Below are positions 16,381 through 23,303 of a DNA stretch of 64,000 nucleotides, piece by piece. Every line of letters starts with the position of its first letter. Position 1 is the first letter of the stretch. The notes below the pieces were generated by a model, which searched no databases, was not told the DNA's origin, and saw nothing but the letters and a program-made list of their open reading frames with translations. Position numbers and translations under genes: made by a program. The DNA is from Gemmatimonadaceae bacterium (GTDB lineage Bacteria; Latescibacterota; UBA2968; UBA8231). The stretch covers positions 1-64,000 of the forward strand of contig PBSR01000133.1 in the NCBI GenBank assembly GCA_002726335.1. The letters run 5' to 3'.

Positions 16381-17202
16381 TCAGTGCTGGCAGGTGGTGC
16401 AGTAGAAGGTGCTGCGGCCGGACAGGACCTTGTTCGTGATCGGCTTGTCGCAGACGATGCAGCCTTCGCCGGCGCGGCCGTAGACGCTCAGCTCCTGCTG
16501 GAACAAGCCACCTTTTCCGGAACCCAGGTAGTCGCTGATCGTCGTGCCGCCGCGGTCGATGGAGCGTTGCAGGACGGTCTTGATCTCGGTTACCAGGCGT
16601 TCCATCCGGGGGCGGGAGATGCGTCCGGCGGCTGTGGTGGGGCGGATGCGGGCAGCGAAGAGGGCCTCGCTGGCGTAGATGTTGCCCACGCCGACGACGA
16701 GGTGACCGTCCAGCAGCAGACTTTTGATGGGCCGCGTCCGGCCGCGACAGGCAGCCAGCAGGAAGTCGGCGTCGAAGTCTGAGGAGAGGGGCTCCACGCC
16801 CAGGTTTCGCAGCCACCGATTGCGCTTCAGACCGGCCGGCGTCAGCACCCGGAACAGCCCGAAGCGGCGTGGATCGGTGTAGACCAGTGGCGGACCCTCA
16901 TCGAGGTCGAGTACGACGTGGTCATGGGCCCTGGCATCGGCGTTGTCGCCGGCGCGGAACACGAGATTGCCCGTCATGCCCAGATGGACGAGCAACGTGC
17001 GCCCGGAGGTCAGCGGGAACAGGAGGAACTTCGCCCGTCGTACGGCATCTTCGAAGCCCTCGTCAACCAGAGACCGCACCGCCGCCCGCGACAACGGCTC
17101 GCGCAGCCGCAGCCCGTCCGTCCAGGCGTCAGTGACCCGACGACCCACCAGGTGGGTCGCCATGGCCCGGCGTACGGTTTCGACTTCAGGTAATTCGGGC
17201 AA
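16381..17202 (-). CDS. mutM: Formamidopyrimidine-DNA glycosylase (MutM/Fpg)
   Basis: This bifunctional glycosylase/AP lyase removes 8-oxoguanine and formamidopyrimidines. The catalytic N-terminus PELPEVETVRR follows the start codon directly, as it must because the proline is the nucleophile after Met removal. That fixes the start at a TTG at 17202 and gives the usual 273 residues. Other landmarks are the lysine in RRAKFLLF, LVHLGMTG, the H2TH-region GVGNIYASEALF, RGGTTISDYLGSGKGG, and the C-terminal zinc finger with CIVCDKP and GRSTFYCTTCQH. It begins 16 bases after the glyoxalase-fragment stop and may be co-transcribed with it. Confidence 0.96.
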   Translation of the reverse strand: MPELPEVETVRRAMATHLVGRRVTDAWTDGLRLREPLSRAAVRSLVDEGFEDAVRRAKFLLFPLTSGRTLLVHLGMTGNLVFRAGDNADARAHDHVVLDLDEGPPLVYTDPRRFGLFRVLTPAGLKRNRWLRNLGVEPLSSDFDADFLLAACRGRTRPIKSLLLDGHLVVGVGNIYASEALFAARIRPTTAAGRISRPRMERLVTEIKTVLQRSIDRGGTTISDYLGSGKGGLFQQELSVYGRAGEGCIVCDKPITNKVLSGRSTFYCTTCQH

Positions 17203-17218
17203 GGGGTGTGGGTCGGCG

Positions 17219-17554
17219 TCAGTCCGGCGTTTTGGTGAGCTTGATGACGCCGAAGGCGCCGCCCTGCGGATCTGCCAGTACACAGCCCCGACCCACTTCG
17301 GGAAAATCGGTGGGTGGCATGTGAACGGCACCGCCGAGGCTCACGGCCCGGTCGTGAATGGCGTCACAGTCGTCGACACAGAAATACACAGACCAGTTTG
17401 GCGGTACCGGACCCATCTGTTCCTCGATCTGGATCATTCCCCCCGCCGGCCGTTCGCCATTCATGAAGATCGTGTAGGTGTCGCCGAAGGGTTCGGCGGA
17501 CCAGCCGAACATTCCCGTGTAGAAGGTGGCGGCAGCGGCCGGATCCTTCGTCAT
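17219..17554 (-). CDS. Glyoxalase/bleomycin-resistance (VOC) domain: C-terminal half of a split two-domain protein
   Basis: The 111 codons encode one VOC fold: DPAAAATFYTGMFGWSAEPF, NWSVYFCVDDCDAIHDRA and CVLADPQGGAFGVIKL. VOC proteins bind a metal or small ligand at the interface of two such modules. The frame is the same as that of the upstream VOC fragment (17564-17995), and the two are separated by one in-frame TGA. The TGA stands where the first module has Trp: FCWIDLATTDQEAAKLFY aligns with LC-stop-NELMTKDPAAAATFY. The ATG at 17554 is therefore probably an internal Met of a 258-residue protein and not a natural start; no ribosome binding site precedes it. The intact protein would resemble the two-domain CFP32-type family. 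Confidence 0.8.
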   Translation of the reverse strand: MTKDPAAAATFYTGMFGWSAEPFGDTYTIFMNGERPAGGMIQIEEQMGPVPPNWSVYFCVDDCDAIHDRAVSLGGAVHMPPTDFPEVGRGCVLADPQGGAFGVIKLTKTPD

Positions 17555-17563
17555 CAGCTCGTT

Positions 17564-17995
17564 TCAACACAGGGTGGCGTGCTGGTTGACCAGCTCGGCG
17601 CCAAAATGCTCCTTCGCCTCCCAGACCGCGAAGGCGGCACCCGCAGGATCCTGGATCACAGCCATGCGTCCCCCCGTCATGACATCGAAAGGTTCCATCA
17701 GCAGCGTGGCGCCGAGGCCGACAGCTTTCTTTGCGGCATCATCGGCACTGGCGACAGATACGTAACTCACCCAATGGGGCGGCATCCCTGCCGGCTCGGG
17801 AGGCAGGGGACAGATGGCAGCCACCTGTTTGGCCTCGAGCGTGGCCAGACTGTAGGTATTGCCTACGTCGGTGGGAACATCGAGATAACTCCAACCCATC
17901 AGGTCCTGGTAGAACAACTTGGCCGCCTCCTGGTCCGTCGTGGCCAGGTCGATCCAGCAGAAGGTGCCTGCTGTGTACTCGCTGCGTTGGGCCAT
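17564..17995 (-). CDS. Glyoxalase/bleomycin-resistance (VOC) domain: N-terminal half of a split two-domain protein
   Basis: These 143 codons hold the first VOC module: FCWIDLATTDQEAAKLFYQ, LMGWSYLDVP, HWVSYVSVASADDAAKKAV and MAVIQDPAGAAFAVWEAK. It ends GAELVNQHATLC and then a TGA (17564-17566). In two-domain relatives the linker runs on as GAxLVNxPGTLCWNEL, so TGG to TGA is the simplest change. The interruption could be a true nonsense mutation, read-through or a sequence error. The ATG at 17995 is preceded by a GGGA about eight bases upstream. Whether this fragment alone is functional is unclear, because VOC sites usually need paired modules, although homodimers of single modules do exist. 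Confidence 0.8.
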   Translation of the reverse strand: MAQRSEYTAGTFCWIDLATTDQEAAKLFYQDLMGWSYLDVPTDVGNTYSLATLEAKQVAAICPLPPEPAGMPPHWVSYVSVASADDAAKKAVGLGATLLMEPFDVMTGGRMAVIQDPAGAAFAVWEAKEHFGAELVNQHATLC

Positions 17996-18075
17996 CGTGC
18001 CCGTCCCTTTCGTCTCGTCCGTCCGCCAATTGTAGAAGCCCCCGCCGGGCGGGGCAAACGCCGTTGCATACCACC

Positions 18076-18104
18076 TTGAGATGGACGGGGAGCGCCGTTA
18101 CATT
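18076..18104 (+). promoter_or_regulatory. Promoter of the DUF5069/glutamine amidotransferase unit
   Basis: TTGAGA (18076-18081), a 17-bp spacer and TACATT (18099-18104) precede the ATG at 18149 by 45 bases. AAGGAGA near 18133 provides the ribosome binding site. The rest of the 153-base gap from the divergent glyoxalase gene shows nothing further. Confidence 0.65.
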
Positions 18105-18148
18105 CGCGCTCTGACTCAAGCAGATAGATCATCAAGGAGACCCCTCGG

Positions 18149-19450
18149 ATGGACCTGACCAGACAGCCGCCCCGACGTCCCTCGAATGCCGGCATCGCCG
18201 GCATCGTCGGACTGGCACGTATGACGGATAAGGCGCGCGGACACAATGCCGAAATGATCGGTGAGTTCAAGTACGGCGAGACATCGGGCCTGGACTGCGA
18301 AGTGCTGGAACTTCTCGGCATCGGCTTCGACGACTTCGCCGACGCCGTGGACCGACTGTGGGATGTGGAACTGGAGGCCTGGGTGCGGCAGAGCATGACC
18401 TGTAGCCAGGAACAGATCGACGCTTTCAATCAAGAGCAGCTGGCTCGTGAGCCCCTGGACGAGTTGCATCGACGGCTGCTGCGCGAGCGGATCGACGCGT
18501 ACGCGCCGGGCAGCACCGACATCACCACCGTCTACGCCTCCATTGAGCTCGACGACTGGGGGGCCTTCCGCGACGAGGATCTTACAGCCCGGCCGCCGCG
18601 GACGGCCTTTCTGCGCACCGTCGCCGGCATCGTCGGGGCGGCGCGTATGGCCGACAAGGCGCGCGGCAAGCGAAGCGGAAAGCTCGGCGCCTACAGGTAT
18701 GGCGATGACTCTTACGTGGACCGCACGATTCTCGAGCTTCTCGGTCTGTCCCCACAAGACTTCGAGGAAGCGGCCTGGCGTAACCCCAACGACGCGGAGC
18801 TGGGAGAATGGATCCGCGAGCAGTCGAGCTTCACCGCCGCCGGAGTCAGTGTGCTGAATGCTCATCTTACGCCCCGAGGTCTGGCGACTGCCGACGTGGC
18901 GGAGACCTTTCGCAAGCGCCGCGACGAAGTCTGCCCCGACCGCCCGGATGTGACCACCTACTTCGAGCTGATGGATATCGACGATGAACAGTCCTTCGGC
19001 ATCGTCGATCTGAACCGGCGACCGCCCCGCAGCGCCTTTGACACCAGTCTGGGTGGCGTCAATGGCCTGGCGCGCATGATCGACAAGGGACGCGCCCACA
19101 ACGCCGCCCATCTCGGCGCCTACTGGTTTGGCGAGGATTCGGGTTTCGATCGGCGCATACTCGAACTCCTCAATCTGTCCTCGGCGGATTTTGCCTCCGC
19201 CCTGGCGCAGCATGACACCGATGAGGGTGTGCTCTCGTGGCTCGGAGACCGGCTGCAGGGCCGTGACACAGAGGTGGCAGCTCTCAACCAGACTCTCGTC
19301 GCGCTGACGCCTGGAAGCGACGAGGTCCGCGGTTATCTGATCGCAGGGGTCAAGGGGGCCGACCCGGCACGGAGCGATATCGACACCTTCATGGCCCTGA
19401 CCCAGGTCGATGACGATGTATTCCTCGCCCGCCTGCGGACCCGCGTGTGA
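18149..19450 (+). CDS. Triple-repeat DUF5069 protein
   Basis: The function is unknown. The 433 residues consist of three tandem copies of a DUF5069-type unit, which normally occurs singly at about 140-150 residues. Each copy starts with a D-L-T/N-R-x-P-P-R motif (DLTRQPPRRP at 2, DLTARPPRTA near 143, DLNRRPPRSA near 289). It then has G-x-x-G-x-ARM-x-DKxR (LARMTDKARGHN, AARMADKARGKR, LARMIDKGRAHN), a G-x-Y/F-x-x-G-x-D/T segment, and an ELLxLxxxDF helix. The conserved Arg, Lys and Asp in ARMxDK recur in all three, so none looks degenerate. Its stop overlaps the GTG start of the glutamine amidotransferase (GTGA), indicating coupled translation and perhaps a joint role. Confidence 0.8.
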   Translation: MDLTRQPPRRPSNAGIAGIVGLARMTDKARGHNAEMIGEFKYGETSGLDCEVLELLGIGFDDFADAVDRLWDVELEAWVRQSMTCSQEQIDAFNQEQLAREPLDELHRRLLRERIDAYAPGSTDITTVYASIELDDWGAFRDEDLTARPPRTAFLRTVAGIVGAARMADKARGKRSGKLGAYRYGDDSYVDRTILELLGLSPQDFEEAAWRNPNDAELGEWIREQSSFTAAGVSVLNAHLTPRGLATADVAETFRKRRDEVCPDRPDVTTYFELMDIDDEQSFGIVDLNRRPPRSAFDTSLGGVNGLARMIDKGRAHNAAHLGAYWFGEDSGFDRRILELLNLSSADFASALAQHDTDEGVLSWLGDRLQGRDTEVAALNQTLVALTPGSDEVRGYLIAGVKGADPARSDIDTFMALTQVDDDVFLARLRTRV

Positions 19451-20151
19451 GGGACAGGCCCCCCCTCATCGGGATCACGACGTCCCTCTCTGAAGGGGAG
19501 GATGGCTCGTGGCGGCAGAGCCTGGACGGCGAGTACGTGAGGGCCGTGGAGGAGGCGGGCGGGAGTCCCGTCATTGTGCCGATGGTGGATTCCAACCAGG
19601 CCATGCAACCGCTGCTGGACGGTCTCGACGGGCTCGTCATCACCGGTGGACGGGGGATCACGGAGCGACTCGTCGGCGACCTTCCTGAAGATCTGCCACC
19701 GACCCTGCCACGCCGCGCCAGAGCCGACCTGTGGGCGTGGGAGGCGATGCACCGGAGGCACCGTCCCATCCTCGGGATCTGCTATGGCATGCAGTTCATC
19801 AACGCCCGGCTCGGCGGCAGTATCTATGCCGATGCCCAGAAACAACTCGGTACCGGGCCGCATGCCCGATCACGAAACGGCGGCGAGGAAGTGATACACG
19901 AGATCGATGTGGCGGCGGGGTCGCTGCTGGGCCGCCTGGCTGTGGGCGATCGCCGCGTGAACAGTCAGCATCTGCAGGCGGTGGACCAGGTGGGGGAGGG
20001 ACTCGAGGTAAGCGCCCGCAGCCCGGACGGGCTCATCGAGGGCATCGAGACGCCGGACGGTCACCTGATAGGTGTGCAGTTTCACCCGGAGTTGATGGGT
20101 GGAACGTGGGCTCCCCTCTTCGAGAACCTGGTCGGTCGTGCCGGCCCCTGA
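19447..20151 (+). CDS. Class I glutamine amidotransferase / gamma-glutamyl hydrolase (peptidase C26, PuuD-like)
   Basis: This 234-residue protein belongs to the PuuD-like group that hydrolyses gamma-glutamyl amides. PLIGITTSL opens the fold, and the oxyanion region is VITGGRGI. The nucleophile elbow GICYGMQFINARLGGS supplies the catalytic Cys, and QFHPEL supplies the His-Glu pair. The YADAQ segment after the elbow fits the group (PuuD has LxQD there). No glutamine-dependent synthase is attached, so it probably acts as a stand-alone hydrolase; gamma-glutamyl-GABA is the reference substrate, but that is not proven here. The GTG start overlaps the DUF5069 stop. Confidence 0.88.
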   Translation: MRDRPPLIGITTSLSEGEDGSWRQSLDGEYVRAVEEAGGSPVIVPMVDSNQAMQPLLDGLDGLVITGGRGITERLVGDLPEDLPPTLPRRARADLWAWEAMHRRHRPILGICYGMQFINARLGGSIYADAQKQLGTGPHARSRNGGEEVIHEIDVAAGSLLGRLAVGDRRVNSQHLQAVDQVGEGLEVSARSPDGLIEGIETPDGHLIGVQFHPELMGGTWAPLFENLVGRAGP

Positions 20152-20157
20152 CGGCGG

Positions 20158-20859
20158 CTACTCCCACCAGCGACTGCCATCTCCCTGCCGGCTGTCGATC
20201 TGGACGATCCGATCCTCCTCCTGTATCCAGGCGCTCAGGGAGCCGCCGTAGATACACGCCGAATCCAGCCCCACCAACCACGGTCGATCACCCTCGCGGG
20301 CGCGATGTACGACGAGGCCGCCCGGGGCGTCGTGGCCGAAGACGAGGGTGCGCTCCTCCAGGGGGGTGATGACATCGTGCCAGCGGGGTCCGTCGATGCT
20401 GCCGGTGGCTGCTGGCCAGGTGCGGATTCTCAGAAACTCGTCCCGCGCCGTACCGGCCATGCCATTGTCGGGATGAATCCCGGCATGGACCAGGAGAAAG
20501 TCCTCCTCTTCGATGTACAGCGGTCGTGCCTCGAGCCAGGCCAGCAGCTGCCTCGACACGTGTTCCAGCTTGTCGAAAGTGCGCCGCTGATTCTCGTATT
20601 TGAAGCGCGGCTCCCCGCCTGAAGCGTGTGCCCGAAACTGACGCAGCTGCCGATCATCGTGGTTGCCCAGGACCATGTCCGCCCCGGTCTCGTCAATCAG
20701 CTCCCAGACCCGCAACGGATCAGGGCCGCGGGTGAAGGCGTCACCTGTCAGCAGCAGTCGATCGCGTCCACTGCGGAAGACGACAGCATCGAGAAGGGCC
20801 TCGAATTCGGCGGCGCAGCCATGGATGTCGCCGATAAAGATGGTTCGCTCGTGGGGCAA
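20158..20859 (-). CDS. Calcineurin-like metallophosphatase (PrpE/ApaH-type)
   Basis: The five dimetal-site blocks of the phosphoprotein-phosphatase superfamily are all present in 233 residues: GDIHG, GDAFTRGPDP, GNHDD, LLVHAGI and FGHDAPGG. The second block has GDAFTRGP where Ser/Thr phosphatases usually have GDxVDRG, and the short length fits ApaH- or PrpE-like enzymes that cleave dinucleoside tetraphosphates or phosphoproteins. The TTG start at 20859 is chosen for the AGGAGC seven bases upstream and because the conserved TIFIGDIHG follows at once. A candidate -10 TATGAT lies at 20887-20892 on this strand. It converges with the amidotransferase gene, only six bases apart. Confidence 0.88.
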   Translation of the reverse strand: MPHERTIFIGDIHGCAAEFEALLDAVVFRSGRDRLLLTGDAFTRGPDPLRVWELIDETGADMVLGNHDDRQLRQFRAHASGGEPRFKYENQRRTFDKLEHVSRQLLAWLEARPLYIEEEDFLLVHAGIHPDNGMAGTARDEFLRIRTWPAATGSIDGPRWHDVITPLEERTLVFGHDAPGGLVVHRAREGDRPWLVGLDSACIYGGSLSAWIQEEDRIVQIDSRQGDGSRWWE

Positions 20860-20919
20860 GCGTTGCTCCTGTTTTGGTGACCATGTATCATAGCGACCGG
20901 TTATTGACACTGCCAGAAT

Positions 20920-22275
20920 ATGACTGACACCAGCAGAAACTCCGTCCTCGCGCCTCCCTCCGCCTGCCACGTGATGGCCAAGCCGTCGGGCTCGGTGTGC
21001 AACATCGACTGCGAGTACTGCTTCTATCTCGAGAAGGAAAAGCTCTACCCTGACGCCCGGCGTGACTGGCGTATGAGCGACGACGTCCTCGAGCGCTACG
21101 TGCAGCAGTACATCGAAGCGCAGGACGTGCCGGCGGCAAGCTTCGCCTGGCAGGGAGGGGAGCCGACACTGATGGGTGTCGACTTCTTCCGCCGTGCCGT
21201 CGAACTGCAGAAGAAATACGCCAACGGCAAAGAGATCACGAACGCCTTCCAGACAAACGGGATTCTGCTCGACGACGAGTGGGGGGAGTTTCTCGCCGAG
21301 AACGACTTCCTCGTCGGTCTGTCCATCGACGGCCCGCGCGAGCTGCACGACCGCTACCGCCTCGACAAGGGCCAGAAGCCCACTTTCGATCGGGTCGTCG
21401 CCGGTCTCGACATGCTGAAGAAGCACAAGGTCGAGTTCAACACCCTGACCGTGGTGCAGAACAACAACGCCGATCACCCGCAGGAGGTCTACCGCTTTCT
21501 CAAGGAGATCGGCTCCGAGTACATGCAGTTTATTCCCATCGTCGAACGCCTTTCAGCAGACGTGCCCGACGACGGATTGCTCCTGGTTCACCCCGAATAC
21601 GAAGGCAAGGCGAGAGTCACACGGTGGTCGGTGACCCCCTCGCAGTACGGACGTTTTCTGTGTACCGTGTTCGACGAGTGGGTGCGGCAGGACGTGGGCA
21701 CGTCCTTCGTGCAGATCTTCGACGTCTCCCTGGGCAGTTGGCTCGGTCGGGATGCCAGTCTGTGCATCTTCGCCGAAACCTGCGGCACGGCGCTCATCAT
21801 CGAGCACAACGGCGATCTCTACTCCTGTGATCACTTCGTCTACCGCGAGCACAATCTCGGCAACGTTCGAGACCTGTCGATCCGTGACATGGTGGCCAGC
21901 CCCGAGCAGCGCAAGTTCGGCCAGGACAAAGCCGACGCACTGCCCCGTCACTGTCACGGGTGTGAGTACAAGGCTGCCTGCAACGGAGGGTGCCCGAAAC
22001 ATCGCTTCGAGCCCACGCCGCACGGAGAATCAGGCTTGAATTATCTGTGCAAGGGGTACAAGATGTACTTCGGGCACATCGCGCCCTACATGGAGATGAT
22101 GGCGAACCTGCTGCGTCAGCAGCAACCGGCGGCTGGGGTCATGGACTGGGTCCGCCAGCGAGACGAAGCCAGGGCAGCGGAGCCGCCAGCAGCACCCGGC
22201 CGCAACGATCCCTGTCCCTGCGGCAGTGGACGCAAGTTCAAGCGTTGCTGTGGCAATTCTGTCACTGCGGCGTAA
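20920..22275 (+). CDS. Anaerobic sulfatase maturase-like radical SAM/SPASM protein with C-terminal SEC-C motif
   Basis: This radical SAM enzyme is of the anSME type, which oxidises a Cys or Ser of sulfatases to formylglycine. CNIDCEYC (residues 28-35) is the 4Fe-4S cluster motif with CxxxCxxC spacing. FHVM-like CHVMAKPSGSVC precedes it, and WQGGEPTLMG and FQTNG follow. A Cys-rich SPASM region (CGTALIIEHNGDLYSCDHFV, CHGCEYKAACNGGCPKHR) carries two auxiliary clusters. The chain runs to 451 residues because a SEC-C zinc motif (GRNDPCPCGSGRKFKRCCG) is fused at the very end, as in SecA. No sulfatase gene is in the window, so the target is unknown and may be another secreted or DUF6807-linked protein (inference). 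Confidence 0.92.
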   Translation: MTDTSRNSVLAPPSACHVMAKPSGSVCNIDCEYCFYLEKEKLYPDARRDWRMSDDVLERYVQQYIEAQDVPAASFAWQGGEPTLMGVDFFRRAVELQKKYANGKEITNAFQTNGILLDDEWGEFLAENDFLVGLSIDGPRELHDRYRLDKGQKPTFDRVVAGLDMLKKHKVEFNTLTVVQNNNADHPQEVYRFLKEIGSEYMQFIPIVERLSADVPDDGLLLVHPEYEGKARVTRWSVTPSQYGRFLCTVFDEWVRQDVGTSFVQIFDVSLGSWLGRDASLCIFAETCGTALIIEHNGDLYSCDHFVYREHNLGNVRDLSIRDMVASPEQRKFGQDKADALPRHCHGCEYKAACNGGCPKHRFEPTPHGESGLNYLCKGYKMYFGHIAPYMEMMANLLRQQQPAAGVMDWVRQRDEARAAEPPAAPGRNDPCPCGSGRKFKRCCGNSVTAA

Positions 22276-22299
22276 ATCCAGGAGAGGAAGAAGCAGATC

Positions 22300-23217
22300 G
22301 TGATCGATATCCAGCTGGACACCGACGCCGGCAAAGCTGTTGTCACCATCGACGGCCAGCCGTTCACAGATTACATCTACGGCCACTACATCTGCCGGCC
22401 TTCCCTGTATCCCGTACTGACGCCGGACGGTCAACGCCTGACACGAGCCTATCCCTTCGAGGATGTGGATGGGGAGAACCAGGATCACTACCACCATCGG
22501 AGTATCTACACGGCGCACGGGCTGGTGAACGGCTTCAATCTCTGGGACGAGGGTGTGAGCGGCTTGGGACACGGATCCATGCTGCAGCGGGGAGAGCCGA
22601 CGGTGAGTGTGGCTGACGATGCCGCGCGGATCGACGGAGTGGTGGACTGGTTCGGTCCCGGCGGCCAGCATCTGCTCGAGGAGCATCGCAGCCTGACGAT
22701 CCGGGCGGATGGCGCTCTGCGCGTGATCGACCAGAGCAGCCGGCTGGAGGCAAAGCACGGCGACGTGACCTTCGGTGACACGAAGGAGGGCGGCATGTTT
22801 TCGATCCGTGTACCAACATCGATGGACGCCAAGGACAAGGGCCGGATCGAGAACTCGGAGGGGGATGTGTACGACAGTGGCGAGGGCGAGGAAACCACAT
22901 GGGGCAAGCGTGCTGCCTGGGTCGACTACTCCGGTCCGCTGGCCGACGGTCAGCAGTGGGGGCACACCGTCGTCGATCACGTCAGCAACCCCTGGCATCC
23001 CACCTCGTGGCACGTGCGCGGCTACGGACTGTTCACGGCCAATCCCTTCGGCCTGCACGACTTTCTGCAGGACGACAGCGCCGACGGCAGCTGGACGGTC
23101 CCGGGCGGGGAGACGGCGACGAGCAAGTTCCGGCTGATCATCCACCCCGGACGAGGTATCTCGGGCAATTCACGCATCGCCGAGTTGATCGACGAGTACC
23201 AGACCTTCGACGGCTGA
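22300..23217 (+). CDS. DUF6807 (PmoA-like) family protein
   Basis: This 305-residue protein matches the family annotated as DUF6807 or methane oxygenase PmoA-like, common in planctomycete and Latescibacteria-like genomes; the PmoA name is historical and does not imply methane oxidation. Diagnostic segments are RPSLYPVLTPDGQRLTRAYP, the histidine-rich DHYHHRSIYTAHGLVNG, FGDTKEGGMFSIRV, and WVDYSGPLADGQ near the C-terminal third, then NPWHPTSWHVRGYGLFTANP. The clustered histidines look like a metal or sugar site. No signal peptide is visible. The GTG at 22300 follows the radical SAM gene by 24 bases with GGAGAGGAAG upstream, so the two form an operon that ends at the terminator at 23245. Confidence 0.85.
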   Translation: MIDIQLDTDAGKAVVTIDGQPFTDYIYGHYICRPSLYPVLTPDGQRLTRAYPFEDVDGENQDHYHHRSIYTAHGLVNGFNLWDEGVSGLGHGSMLQRGEPTVSVADDAARIDGVVDWFGPGGQHLLEEHRSLTIRADGALRVIDQSSRLEAKHGDVTFGDTKEGGMFSIRVPTSMDAKDKGRIENSEGDVYDSGEGEETTWGKRAAWVDYSGPLADGQQWGHTVVDHVSNPWHPTSWHVRGYGLFTANPFGLHDFLQDDSADGSWTVPGGETATSKFRLIIHPGRGISGNSRIAELIDEYQTFDG

Positions 23218-23244
23218 CGTCCCGGCGGTTCGCACCAACGACAA

Positions 23245-23283
23245 CAGGGCCGTCCCGTCGCCGGGGCGGCCCTGTTTCTTTCT
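23245..23283 (+). terminator. Rho-independent terminator after the DUF6807 gene
   Basis: CAGGGCCG (23245-23252) pairs perfectly with CGGCCCTG (23267-23274). The inner CCC/GGG can pair too, and TTTCTTTCT follows. It stops transcription between the DUF6807 gene and the convergent large secreted-protein gene ending at 23304. Confidence 0.85.
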
Positions 23284-23303
23284 CGAGTTCTCGACACACC
23301 GAG

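Noticed and set aside
17564..17566. Selenocysteine at the TGA between the two glyoxalase halves
   Set aside because: The aligned residue in the sister module is Trp, not Cys, and no SECIS-like hairpin is obvious just after the TGA.
20860..21477. An N-terminal extension of the metallophosphatase frame to a start at 21477
   Set aside because: It would overlap the radical SAM gene on the opposite strand by over 500 bases. AGGAGC and a TTG at 20859 put the start just before the GDIHG motif.
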